A DNA stretch of 64,000 nucleotides, taken from NCBI GenBank assembly GCA_026826555.1, contig JAKSZT010000116.1, positions 1,928,177 through 1,992,176 on the forward strand. Reading direction: 5' to 3'. The notes under the pieces are model-generated. The model ran no database searches. It had not been told where the DNA came from and saw only the letters and a program-made list of their open reading frames with translations. The first letter of the stretch is position 1. Each line of letters begins with the position of its first letter. This DNA comes from Tolypeutes matacus. Lineage: Eukaryota; Chordata; Mammalia; Cingulata; Chlamyphoridae. Made by a program: the position numbers and the translations under genes. Below, piece by piece: positions 50,001 through 62,340 of the stretch.

Positions 50001-51783
50001 TGCTTGATGTATTAGGTCCTTGACTTTTATGAAACATTCCTCTCCCCCATGATATCTTGTAAACATTTGAGTCACTTTTTGTCAACTTGTGGACCCCACA
50101 ATTCCATTTTTCTCTTCTGGGTGTTTCCAAGGTCCTTCAAAAGCCATAGGAGAAATTTGGAGGCTGGAAATATTTGTACTCTGAGTTACTGGGTTTTCAT
50201 TTGTGTATATGTGGTTTCTGTTTCTTTGTAAGAATGAGTTTGGTTTTATTTCCAATACTTTCAAAAAAATTAAATATTTCATAGGAGCAGGTATTTATAT
50301 ATGGATACCGGTATTACAATCCTCTGCTCTCAAGAACAGCACAATGATCAGGAATGGTTTCTTTGAAACAAAACCCAGAGCCTTCTAAACATTCAGCAAG
50401 CAATGATGAAATCATGAAAAGATCTCGTCTGAATTATCAATTTACTTTCACTTGCTTTCAAAATAATCCATTTCACTTCATAATTTTAAAATAAAGACTT
50501 TTTCAACCACTTTTAAAAAGCCATTCTTTGTTCACTTTGTCCACATGATGTTGTATGGCATTACATATAAATAAAACTGATAGGTAAACAAAAAAAGTTG
50601 ATCAAGGACAGCCAGAAAAACACCTATGTAGGCCAGTGTCAACAGATGGATTGAGAGGTGAATAATGTCTTTTTAATTCTTCTGACATTTCTTTATTTAT
50701 TATAATTATTATAGAGCTATTGAAGATGTTTAATAATGATTGAAGAGGTGAAGGCACACAACTGTGAATATGTCAAGGTCCAGGGAATTTACACATTGGA
50801 AAAAAAGATATACATTTAATATGTTTCAATAAAATAGATTTGTTTAAATAATAATGGTGATGTCAAACTGTAAAGCCAAGTTGAGCCATGGATAATACTT
50901 TTTAGTCATGTTTCAGAAATGCTCTGGCCAATTTTAAAAAATGAATCACAATTCAAGTTTCTGCTGGAGTTTGGACCACTTTAAAGTGTTATGCCCTTTA
51001 TTTTCTAAGGTTGTGATTTCTCCTCTAGATTTCAAGTTTATGTATGTTAATGTATGACTGAAATGCATCAATAAAAATATATATTAATAGAAAGATTGTG
51101 GTGAGAGACAGTATGAAACTTTGAGATTACCCATTTCTCTAAAGTGGTCCTCCTTTTGTGTTTCATCATTATTGGAGGCTATAATCATGCATGCATAGAA
51201 TGGAGGGTGATACATAATTTTTGAGCGATTAGTTCCTTGAATTTATGAACCCTTCCTCTCCCACATGATATCTTGTAATATTTGAGTCACTCTTTGTCAC
51301 CTTGCGGACCCTACAAATCCCTTTTGTGAGTTCTGAGTTTTGTCAAGTTCCTTCATAAGCCAAAGGAGAAATTTTAAGGCTGTGAGCTATTTGTATTCTG
51401 CGTTCCTGGATTTTCATTTTTGTATATGTGGATTGTGTTTCTTTGTAAAAATGAGTTTGATTTATTTCCAATACTTTCTAAAAAATTACAATATATCATG
51501 AAAGTAGGCATCTGTATATGAATACCTGCATCACAATCTCTGCACTCGAGAACAGCCCAATGATGTCTATAAAATCAGGACTGGTTTCCTTGAAACAAAA
51601 TCTGGAGACTTCTCAACATTCAGTAAAAATCATGAAATCATGGAAAACGATCTCCACAGAATTATCGATTTACCTACACTTCCTTTAAAAATTAACATTT
51701 TTTTCAACATTTTTAAAAAGGCCATTCATTATTCAGTTTGTTCATATGATATAGTATGGGATCACATATCAATAAAACTAATT
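47097..51783 (+). repeat. 1.25 kb macrosatellite array, block 3
   Basis: Resumes exactly in phase with block 2. Monomers start at 47684, 48916, 50183 and 51400 (spacing 1217-1267). The last is cut at 51783 by the plus-strand L1 and continues at 60901. Confidence 0.95.
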
Positions 51784-53226
51784 GAGAAGGAGGCAAGATG
51801 GCCTCAGTTTAGGTGGGCACTTGCTGAGAGCTTCCTCAGGATGGCAGATTGTGGATTAGGTCCTTCCCTGGGGTGTGTCCTGTGGTCACATGGAGTGAGA
51901 AGCTGGGGACATCTATCTGCACAGAACGATGGTGTGGACTCATCAGCTGAAATTCGTGATTTTTAGCCTGTTTGTGGTGGTTAACAGAGATGGCTGAGCT
52001 CCACATATATGAAAAAAAAAGCCCTTTTGTGGCACAACTCCTGGCCTGGCAACCAGGTGATAGTGAGTGAAAGTGTTCTGGAAATGGTTAAGAGAGCTTT
52101 GCTTTCTGTGGATTTGGCTAACTTGAACCCCTTGCAGCTTGGGAAAACCAAACAGCTGGATTGAATCAACACCTGGCAGAGGGGAGGGTAAATCTGCTGA
52201 GGGAGTTGGTTTACCTAGCTACCCAGGGATAATCCCCAAACCCTGCGGATGGAGCAATGTCTGAGAGAAGGAGGGTTCTGACTGAATACAGAGAGAGATA
52301 CTTTACCATCAATTTGACTGCCTGGTCCCCCTAAGAGTTTTGGGGAGCAGATAAGCCAGCTTGAGGCAGCACCAGGCTGAGGGGAGAGGTGAATCTCCTG
52401 AGGAAACCTGATTTCCCCAGCAGCCCTGTGATAGTGAGGCTCCACTCCAGAAGGGGCAGAGTTGGCCATTTTTATCATTCTACACTGACTAGTATCAGAG
52501 CTTTAGTGTCCCTAGGGAATCTGGGAAGTGGGAAGTGCTTGATTAGTTTCCATGAGCCTAGTTAGGGTCCCCTCAGTGAAGGGAATGGTCTAGAAGAGGA
52601 CTTATTTTGTGTCCTGTATTTTGCCAAAAAAAGAGAAAGTCACTTTAAAAAATGAAAAATAAAGTCTTCTTTTAAATTTAGTTTAATAGCTAAATGCTGC
52701 TTCAAAATCTGCAGATAAAACACTGCAGGGAAATTGTTTGATAAACACAAGCAGGCTGAGAGGATCCACAAGGACCCTAGTAAGAACATTGATCCTCCTA
52801 AGCTTGGTTTTACTGCTTGCCTGTGTGGTTATTTGGTTTTTCGCTGTTTATTTGTTGTCTCTTGCTTTTCTTTCCTCTTTCCTCCCTCCTTTCTTTTTTC
52901 TTTCATTAAAAAAAAATAGGTGCAGCTGGCGTGTCTTTTCTTTGCTGTACTTCTTCTTCAGTGAGTTCCCATTTTCTGTGTAGATTTATTTTTTATTCCA
53001 AACCATCTCTTATCCTTCCTGCATCTTTCTGTCTTCTGCTTTCTGTTGCAGCTCTTACATACCACTTTTTTTCATATGCCCACAATGTAAGGGTCTCAAT
53101 TTCTATTCTTTTAATTTTCTTTTCTTCTTTTTTAAATTAATATAAACTTTTTCTTTTCAGGCCTTTCTTTACATTTTCTCTCCCTCCTCATAATTCTAGC
53201 CTTCTAAATCTATCTATCTATCTATC

Positions 53227-53273
<47 letters not shown>

Positions 53274-53632
53274 ATCTATCTATCTATCTGTCTATCTATT
53301 CCTCTATTTGGTTTCCCAGTCCATTGCAGGTACTCCAATTTTTCCCCTATTTCACTACACTGCTTACCTGAGTTAAATATTCATTTCATTAAGCCTTATT
53401 TGGGCCCTTGTCTAACTTTTATCAATATTACAATTATCCTTATTCTTTTCTCACATCTTTCAATTCCTTTGGCCATAATGTTTTGCCTTCAAGGGAAGAT
53501 AGAAAGAAGCAAGGAAATAAAATAAGAAGAAAAAGTGTCAAAAGAAAACAACACAAATGCAGAAACAAAAGCTAAATAAAACTCTAGAGCAGAGAGAGAA
53601 GCTAATAAACTGAATAAACCCATCAAGAAAAA
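51784..53632 (+). promoter_or_regulatory. L1 5' UTR (decayed)
   Basis: Homologous to the minus-strand leader 5116-3347 but largely stripped of CpG. It contains a TCTA microsatellite at 53207-53300 that the other copy lacks. Confidence 0.85.
53207..53300 (+). repeat. (TCTA)n microsatellite
   Basis: About 22 units of a tetranucleotide repeat with a few interruptions, in the L1 leader. Confidence 0.97.
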
Positions 53633-54795
53633 ATGATGAATAGAGGGCAACAAAAAAGTAGAAACCACACTGAGAAAAAGGAAAACATGGACCAGTACAA
53701 TGAAAAAACTAAAAACCAGGAAGTGATGCAGAACATCGAACAACTAAACAAAGATTACCAAACCAATTTCATGGACCAACTTAAAGAAGTGAAGCTAAAG
53801 ATTAAAGATATAAAGAAGACACTGTGAGAAAATACTGAAGAGGGAAGTGGCTGTGGCTCAATCAGTAGGGCCTCCGTTTACCTTTTGGGAGGCCCGGGTT
53901 CGGTTCCCGGGGCCTCCTGGTGAAGGCAAGTCTGCCCACACGGCGTGGTTAGCTGACCCAGCGAGCACAAGTAGCAAGGGGGGTTAAATGAATAAATAAA
54001 TAAAATCTTAAAAAAAAAATACTGAAGAAATTGTAAACATATGCAAAAAATAACAGATAAGATTGTGATCAATGTCAGAATCCAAGAAATCAAAAAGATG
54101 ATGGATTCACATAACAGCAGATTAAAACAGGCAGAAGAATTAATTAGTGATGTGGAAGACAATACATCTGAAATCAAACAGATAGTAGAACAGATAGACA
54201 AAAAGACCAAAAAAATCCAGCAGGGACTCAAGGAATTAACCGAAAACTCAAAACAGACAAACATAGCATTATGGGCATACCAGAAGAAGAGAAGGGAAAG
54301 AGAACAGAAGGAGTGTTGAAGGAAATAATGGCTGAAAACTTCCCAACCCTATTGAGAGAGATGGATGTGCAGATCCAGGAGGCAGAATTCACCCCAAACA
54401 GTATAAATCCCAACAGGCCAACTCCAAGACATATACTTGTCAAAATGTCCAATGCTCAATACAAGGAGAAAATACTCAAGGTAGCAAGAGAAAAGAGAAC
54501 CATCGCATACAAGGGAAGCACAATAAGAATAAGTGCTGATTTCTCAGCTGAAACCATGAAGGCAAGAAGACAGTGGTATAACAGAGTCAAAGTATGAAAA
54601 GAAAAAAACTTCCAGCCACGAATTCTTTATCCAGCAAAACTGACATTCAAAAATGATGAAGAGTTCAAGACATTTGCAGATAAACAGAAATTAAGAGAGT
54701 ATAACAATAAGAAACTTGTACCTCAAGAAACACTAAAGGAAGTTCTACACACTGAAAGGAAAAAACAAGGGAGAGAGAGTTGGAGGAGAATTTAA
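53633..54795 (+). pseudogene. L1 ORF1, split by a SINE
   Basis: Starts ATGATGAATAGAGGGCAAC, parallel to the minus-strand ORF1. The N-terminal part ends at 53827; a SINE at 53841-54015 interrupts it. The coiled-coil-like region resumes at about 54041 and the RRM/C-terminal region lies at 54271-54795 with NRPTPRHILVKMSNAQYKEK. Several frameshifts and a stop at 54595 break it. It ends RRI-stop at 54793-54795, 63 bases before ORF2. Confidence 0.9.
53829..54027 (+). mobile_element. tRNA-derived SINE with 12 bp target duplication
   Basis: The body begins GGGAAGTGGCTGTGGCTCAA, with A-box TGGCTCAATCAG and B-box GGTTCGGTTCC, a GC-rich tail segment, and (AAAT)n then poly-A. The target AAAATACTGAAG is perfect at 53829-53840 and 54016-54027. 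It resembles the DAS-type SINEs of xenarthrans. A young-looking insertion in an old L1. Confidence 0.9.
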
Positions 54796-54858
54796 AAACA
54801 ACTAAAAACACAAAAACAGAAACAAAACAACATATGACATATATTAACCCAAAGAAAA

Positions 54859-57800
54859 TTGGCTGAAGTTAGAAATTCATTGCAAGTAATAACACTGAAT
54901 GTTAATGGATTAAATTCACCAATCAAGAGGCACAGATTGGCAGAATGGATAAGGAAATATGATCCATCTACATGCTGTCTACAAGAAACCCACCTTCTAC
55001 CCAGGGATTCAAGGATGCTGAAAACAAATGGCTGGGAAACAATTTTACAAGCTAACAGTACACAAAAAGAAGGGGTAGGAGGAGCTATTCTAATAACAGA
55101 CAAATTAGACTTGAAATGCAAAACTATTGTAAGAGACAAAGGTGGACACTATATAGCAGTAAAATGGGTAATCTCTCAATAAGAGAGAACAATCAGAAAC
55201 AGTTTTGCACCTAATCGTGGTGCCTCAAAATACACGAGGCAAACTCTGGAAACACTAAGTGGAAAATAAATGCCTCTGCAAATTATAGTGGGGGGACTTT
55301 TATACACCATTATCATCATTAGACAGAACATCTATGGGATACAGTGAAAACAGTCCTGAGAGGGAAGTTCATAGCCATAAATACATATATTGAAAAAGAT
55401 GAAAGAGCTAAAATTGAAGACCTAACTGCACACTTGGAAGAATTGGAAAAACAACAATAAACTAAACCGAAAAGAAGTAGAAAGAGGGAAATAATAAAGA
55501 TTAGAGCAGAACTAAATGAAATAGAGAATAAAAAAGCACTAGAACCAAAAAACAAAACCAAAAGCTGGTTCTTCATAAATGTCAATAAATTTGATAAACC
55601 CTTAGCCAGATTAACAAAGAAAAAGAGAGAACAGATGCATATACACAAAATAAGGAATCAGGAAAGGGACATCACTACTGACCCCTCAGAAATAAAGAGT
55701 ATCCTAAGAGCATACTTTGAAAAATTATATGCCAACAAGAATGATAATTTAGAGGAAATGGACAAGTTTCTAGAAACTCACAAAAAGCCTACATTGATGA
55801 AAGAAGAAATGGATGAACTTAACAGTCTAATTACAAACAATGAGATAGACTCAGTCATAAAAAACTTCCCAACAAAGAATTGCACAGGACCAGATGGTTC
55901 AAAGCAGAATTCTATCAATCTTTCCAGAAACAGATAGCACCAATTCTGCTTAAGCTCTTCCTAAATATAGAAGAAGGAACATTGCCTAACTCATTCTACA
56001 ATGCCTATATTACCCTGTTTCCAAAACCAAACAAAGATATCACAGGAAAGGAAAATTACAGACCAATTTCTCTAATGAACCTAGATGCTAAAATCCTTAA
56101 CAAATGCTAATTGCATTCAACAACATATCAAAAGGATTATACACCATGACCAATGGGGTTTCATCCCGGGTATGCAAAGATGATTCAATACAAGAAAATC
56201 AATCAATAAAATATACCACATAAACAGTTTGAAAGAAAAAAACACATAATCATCTCTATAGCTGTCAGAAACATTCAACAAAATACAGCACTCTTTCCTG
56301 ATAAAAATACTGCAAAAGATAGGAATAGAAGGAAACTTTCTTATTATGATAAAGGGTATATATGAAAAACCCAAAGCTAACATCATCTTCAATGGTGAAA
56401 TGCTAAAAGCCTTCCCTCTGATATTGGGAGCAAGACAAGGATGCCCACTATTACCACTCCTATTTAACATTGTCTAAGAAGTACTTGCTCAAACTTTGAC
56501 TCAAGTAAAGGATGTAAAAGGCATCTTGATTGGAAAAGAAGGAAAATTTCATTATTTGCAGACAACATCATCCTATATATAGAAAGCTCTGAGAAACCTA
56601 TCACAACGCTTCTAGAACTTCTAAAGGAGTTCAGTAATGTTGCAGGTATAAGATCAATGCTTAAAAATCAGTAGCATTTCTATACACGAATAATGAGCAA
56701 TCTGAGCAGGAAATCAAGAAAAAAATAACATTTAAAATATTAACTAAAAGAATCAAATACCTAGGAATAAATTTAACTAAAGATGTAAAGGACTTACATA
56801 CAGAAAACTACACAGCACTGTTTAATGAAATCAAAGAAGATTCAATAAATGGAAAAATATTCCCTGATCATGGATAGGTAGACTAAACATCATCGAGATG
56901 TATACCCTACCCAAACTAATCTACAGATTTAATGCAATCTCACTAAAAATCAGCACTGTATTTTTAAGGAATTGGAAAAACTAACCACAAAATATGTTTG
57001 GAGAGGTAAAAGGCCCCACATTGCCAAAAACATATTAAAAATGAAAATAAAGTTTGAGGTATCACATTATCTGACTTTAAAACATAATACAAAAATATAG
57101 TGATCAAAACTGCATGGTATTGGCACAAGGATAGACCTACTGACCAATGGAACAGAATTGAGAGTTCTGATATAGATCCTCGCATATACAGTCATCTGAT
57201 ATTCGCCAAGGCCACCAAGCCCACTCAGTTGTGAGAGAATGGCCTCTTTTAGAAGTATTGCTTGGAGAACTGGATATCCATATCCAAAAGCATGAGAGAA
57301 GAATATCATCTCCCTCCTTATACAAAAATCAACCCAATGTGGATCATAGATCTAAATATAATAGCCAAAACCATAAAGACCTTGGAAGATAATGTAGGGA
57401 AGCAAATACAGGACCTTATAATAGGAATTGGATTCATGAATTTCACAGCCAAAGCACAAGCTGCAAGAGAAAAAATAGATAAATGGGATCACATCAAAAT
57501 TAAAAACTTCTTCACCTCAAAGGATGTTATTGAGAAAATAAAAAAGCAGCCTCCCCAATGGGAGAAAATATTAGGCAGACATATTTGTGATAGGAGCCCA
57601 ATATCCTGCATATATAAAGAAATCCTACACCTTGAAAATAAAAAGACAAACAACCTATTTAAAAAATGGGCAATGACCTGGAAAGACAATTCTCCAAGGA
57701 GGAAATACTAATGGCAAAAAAGCACATGAAAAAATGCTCAACATCACTAGCTATTAGAGAAATGCAAACCAAAATTACAATGAGATGCCATCTTACACCC

Positions 57801-58268
57801 ATCAGAATGGCAGCTATTAAAAAATCAGAAGACTATAAGTGTTGGATAGGATGTGGAGGAATAGGAACCCTCATCCACTGCTGGTGGGATTGTTGAATGT
57901 TCCAGCCACTGTGGAGGACAGTTTGGCGATTCTTCAGAAAACTAATAGATCTTCCGTATGATCCAGCAATTCCACTGTTGGGTATATATCCAGAAGAAAT
58001 GAAAGCAAAGACATTAACAGATATATGCACACCAATGTTCATAGTGGCATTCTTCACAATTGCCAAAATTTGGAATCAGCTCCGGTGCCCATCAACAGAT
58101 GAATGGATAAACAAAATGTGGTACATACATACAATGGAATATTACTCAGCTGTTAGAAGGAATAAAGTGCTAATACATGCAAAAACATGGATGAATCTTG
58201 AAGATCTTATGTTGAGTGAAGCAAGCCAGGCATTGAAGGATGAACAGTATATGAACTCATTGATTTGA
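54859..58268 (+). pseudogene. L1 ORF2 (endonuclease and reverse transcriptase), decayed
   Basis: ORF2 begins at 54859, where TTG stands in place of ATG. The first 108 codons include LQETHLLPRDSR and [16 protein letters not shown]. About 400 bases of the endonuclease are missing around 55325, because SLDRTS-like sequence jumps to [14 protein letters not shown] sequence. Reverse transcriptase blocks follow: [17 protein letters not shown] (about 56055) and a catalytic box at 56555-56566 reading FADN, which lacks the second Asp. C-terminal blocks at 57262-58268 include LPYDPAIPLLGIYPEEMKAK and MWYIHTMEYYSA. Many stops; stop codon at 58266-58268. Confidence 0.93.
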
Positions 58269-60900
58269 ATTAAGGAAAGTTAGCAGCCTCTGAGTACCAC
58301 TGTCTGAAAGATAGGTTAACAAGGGAGAGAGAGATGAGAGTAGGTTGTGAGACACCACCCATATGGACACAGTCTATGTTAAAATGATACAGTTTAGATG
58401 CATATTAAAGGATAGGACAGGTGGGTAGTGATATTACTGGGTTTGTTGGTGCAGTGTTAACAGGTGGGTAGATTAGGAAAGGTAAGTTAGAATGCCCAGG
58501 GCATGTAACTATGAATCTTGTCATCTCATGAGTCAAGTCATGGTTGTGTCATATGCCCCATAGACATGGGGATGAAGGAACAGAAAAGATAAAATGGGGT
58601 ATTTAGTGGTCATGGAAAATTTTTTTCCATTACTTTACAATATTGGACACAGGACATGGTAAATATCATCAAAAATCATTAAACTGTACCATCTAAATTG
58701 TAAACTATACCGTAAACCATTGACCATGTTTAGTAGGTATGTTTCACTATCTGTATAACAGGTATAACAATGCAATCATTCACAAAAAAAAGGTTTTAAT
58801 ATGGGGTGGAGAAGGGGGAGGGAGGTTGGGTATATGGGAATCTCTAGTATTCTGTGTGTGAATTTGCTGTGACCTAAAACTTCTTTAGGTTTACATAAAA
58901 ATTTGAGAATCACTGGGGAATGAGAAGGGTAAGGAGTCATGGTACACACTGGACATCTGATAATGCAGTGATAAAGAGAAAAAAAATAATTTTAAAAACT
59001 CTTTGTTTTTTTTTTCATTTTCTTTGTTTCTTTCCATTTTTTCCAATCTGTTAATTATATTTAATATTTTAGTTCTTTTTTCTGAGTTTCCTTGTATTTT
59101 ATCTCTTGCATTTAAGCTTATCATTATTATTTCATTTTCCTATTAATTGTATTTGGTTATTATATGGGCTCCATCTTCAAGGAAGTTTAGATCACAGTAG
59201 GGATACAATGGTGACTAAAGTGGATATTGGTCGGGAGTGTCTGGGAAGGGGGATTCATGGGAGTAAGTTCACCTGAATATACTTGAAAGATATATAAAAT
59301 TGTTCAAATGATCATGGGATGAGTCATGGTAATGGTGGATAGACAATCACTCAATAAATGAGGGAATACCGTATTCGCAGCCTGGAGAGCTCTACCACAT
59401 TCTCCAAGGGAGCAGCACCAGTCCACTGAGTGCAGGGGCAGTGTCTGGCAAAATAGGATGGCCCACTTTTGTGTTCTTGTTATTGATAAGTAGCCTTATG
59501 ACTCTTTGCTCTTGTAGTTGAAACTTTGCCTACTGTCATGGGGTGTGTAAGGGTTGCCATGTGAGAGACTCTTTGTTGCTCAAATGTGGACTCTCTCTAA
59601 GCCAAACTCAGAATATGAATGCATTATCTTTCTCCCAACGTGAGACATGATTCCCAGGGATGAGCCTCACTGGCAATGAGGGATTAATACCAAGTGCCAA
59701 CTAGAAACTTGACTGGAAAAATCCTTGAATAAAAGGGGAAAAAAGTAAAGGCAAATGAGCTCATGTGGTAAGAGACTTCAAAGAGAATAAGCAGGTCATC
59801 CCCGAGGTAATGCTAGTGCACACCTCAGTAAGATCTCATAGCACACCAAAATGGATATCACCCCACACAGAAGGGCTCCTGAGGGCTCTGGAGACACTCA
59901 TGTCATTTATAATGGGGGATAGCCCCAGAGATTGACACCTTATCAGTGGGCTTACTGTGGAATCTGTGCTCCTGAGAGTGACATAGTTGGACTCAAATAA
60001 GTCCTCCCTGCACATGTTCCATCAGTCCCTTCTATTCAAACCTATATGTGAGGCTGGAGTTTGTAAGTGTACTTCCAGAGACTTGAGCCTCTGGCCTGCC
60101 TATGCACTAGCTGTCACTGGAATATTGGTGAAACAGCAACTCCTACTCTACAGCTCAATGGACTCAACCCAGTCACCTGGTGAGGAGATGATAATGGACA
60201 ATGGCCATCCCAGGGAATGGAGAAAGCTTGCAGCTGAAGGCAGGATAATACCATCCACTGTATCCATGGGATATAATCCAACCCTCACTTGGAAGTGGAG
60301 TGGACATCACCTTTCTAGTCCCCTCAGGATTGGGGAAAGAGCTATGGACTAGAGTGGACTTAAAGGTATTCAGTAGTAGATATATTGTGATTCAAGCAAT
60401 GGGAGAAATTATAACAGCGAGTTGGAGCCAGTGGCCACTATATGCTTTCAGGGCTGGGAAGGAAGTGCAGTTGTAACACAGGGGATTTTTTTAGGACTTG
60501 GGGGTTATCCTCAGTGACGTTGTGGTGATGTATATAGGCCATTTTACATCAGTGTATCCCATGCAGAACTGTGTGGGAGAGAGTATGGTCTACAATGTGA
60601 ACTGTGGTCTATGCTTAGTGGCCAAGCCCCAGGATGTGTGTAACCATTGCAAGTGATGTGCCACATTTTTGAAAGATGTTTATGAGTTGTTTTTGGAGGT
60701 ATGGGGTTGGACATCATGGGAAACACTGTAATTTTTGTGTAACATTTATGTAACATAAGCAACTTTTAAAATATATATGAAAAAATAACATTTATATAAG
60801 GAAACTTACATATATGCATATATATCTATATATCATTTTTAAAAGATCGTTTTGTATTGTGAGAAATTTGAATTTTACCTGCTATAAAAATAAAGAAATA
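58269..60900 (+). other. L1 3' UTR (about 2.6 kb)
   Basis: Aligns end to end with 19152-21806. No open frame of note. It ends in A-rich TATAAAAATAAAGAAATA before satellite resumes. Confidence 0.87.
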
Positions 60901-61102
60901 AATAAAACAGATAGATAAACACAAAACTTGTTCAAGACAGCCAGATAAATACCTATGTATGTCAGTGTCAACACAAGGATTGAGAGGTGAATAATTTCTT
61001 CTTTTTCCTTCTGAGTTACCTTTATTTATTATAATTATTTTACAGCTATTGAAAAGGTTTAATAATGATTGAAGAGAAGAATGCACACCACTGTGAATAT
61101 AC
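60901..61102 (+). repeat. 1.25 kb macrosatellite array, block 4 (last piece)
   Basis: Continues the monomer cut at 51783: GATAGATAAACACAAAACTT, then CACCACTGTGAATATAC. It stops at the LTR boundary at 61103. Whether the array continues beyond the provirus is not visible. Confidence 0.93.
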
Positions 61103-61559
61103 TGTATTAGCAAGGGTTCTCTTGGGAAACAGAATCAGCAGGAGATATCTGTCAATAAAATGAAATTTTAAAAGAGTCTCTCACACGACCATGGGGATGC
61201 ACAAGTCCAGGTTCTGCAGGCAGGCTGCAAACAAGTGGCTCTGATGAAAGCCTGATGAAAAGTCATTGATAAGTTTCTGGGAGAAGTTGCCTGTCCAACA
61301 ACGAGCTGGGAAATTCTCTCTGAATTTTGAAATCACTTCCACTTTTAAGTCATTCAATTGATTGGATAAAAGCACCACCTATTGATGATGTAAGCTCCCT
61401 GATTGATGCAGATGTAATCAGCAATCCATGCAGTAAAGTCACTGGTGATTGATGTCCATAAATGCTCTTGTATTACAATTAGCCCAGTGCTTGCTGGAAC
61501 AAACACCTGGACACAACTACCTGGTCGAGTTGACACATTAGCCCAACCATCCCAGTTCA
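61103..61559 (-). repeat. ERV-L-like 3' LTR (about 457 bp)
   Basis: On the minus strand it starts TGAACTGGGATGGTTGGGCT just after a G-rich tract (CAAGGGG) and ends GAACCCTTGCTAATACA. The ending is like that of many mammalian ERV-L LTRs. The exact start is inferred. Confidence 0.75.
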
Positions 61560-61919
61560 CCCCTTGTCAACTCGGCAATCATGCACATTACTCTAAGCCA
61601 TATTAGTCTCTAATTAAAACCAATAACAGACAAGCATACATATATATTTCTGCCAAACAATGTTCAACTCCCTTGCGTACAACCAGAAATTCATTAATTC
61701 CCCACAGAAAAGGGTGCAAGTCCTTGGATGATAGTCAGTCTTAAACTCAACATCCTTAAATATTATGATGTGGGATTAATACAACTTTTCATGATAGGGG
61801 AAAAGATTGGGGAAGAAAACAAAGAAATTCATTTTGTGTACATATACAATCATACTCATAATGAAACATGGAAGAAGGGTTCATGACCATTACAGACCTC
61901 GTTTCTGTAACTGTTCACG
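61560..61919 (-). other. Non-coding ERV-L tail between dUTPase and LTR
   Basis: No frame or motif is recognised beyond the G-rich tract next to the LTR. It is presumed 3' untranslated proviral sequence. Confidence 0.5.
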
Positions 61920-62340
61920 TGGTCAAAGTTCATATTTATCACTACCTTCTTCCACTACCCATTCCATGTTCCCGTTACCTTCAGCAAGCACTTCAGCTGG
62001 CCGTGGTTCTTTGCCTGGTGGGGTGACCCAAACTTTCATTCCCGAAGATTCTGGGCCATTGTTAATCCTGCTTGAATTGGTTTGTTGCAATTTTCCATTG
62101 ACTTTAATCACAGGGCATGGCAGGACTAGTAGTTGCCATAGAGGATACCCTGCATTCCAGGCAAACTCTTCTTTACCCCCATTATGTAGATGTTCTCCTA
62201 TTTCCCCTTGATAGTCAGGATCAATCACCCTAGCCAGTACAGAAATTCCCTTCTTTGTCTGTTGATTCACAGGTAAGAGGAGCCCAAAGTGGCCAGGTGG
62301 CAGTCTTAACTTCTAGTTCAATGGAATCACTGTTATGTTC
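61920..62340 (-). pseudogene. ERV-L dUTPase-like domain (old retrovirus copy)
   Basis: A 115-codon open stretch on the minus strand (62270-61923) holds VIDPDYQGEIG, which matches the dUTPase motif around the uracil-binding hairpin, followed by HNGGKEEFAWNAGYP. dUTPase hydrolyses dUTP and in ERV-L sits at the end of pol. It is degenerate: the rest of the trimeric enzyme fold is hard to follow. Confidence 0.75.

Larger units (their letters stand above)
51784..60900 (+). mobile_element. Near full-length, decayed LINE-1, plus strand
   Basis: About 9.1 kb from the L1 start (GAAGGAGGCAAGATGGC) to an A-rich tail (CTATAAAAATAAAGAAATA). Satellite AATAAAAC occurs on both sides (51771-51778 and 60901-60908), a plausible target duplication at a TTTT/A-type site. 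Parts: 5' UTR, ORF1 (interrupted by a SINE), a 63-base spacer, ORF2 (many stops, and a deletion in the endonuclease), and a 3' UTR of about 2.6 kb. CpG loss and frequent stops show it is old. Confidence 0.93.

Noticed and set aside
5278..51966. Dozens of 60-100 codon open frames within the satellite as host genes
   Set aside because: They recur with the 1.25 kb period on both strands, have no start context, domains or introns, and are explained by the repeat. I list only their recurrence as a finding.
5117..61102. CRISPR array or bacterial system
   Set aside because: Repeats are kilobase-scale and contiguous, there are no spacers or cas genes, and the surrounding elements are mammalian.
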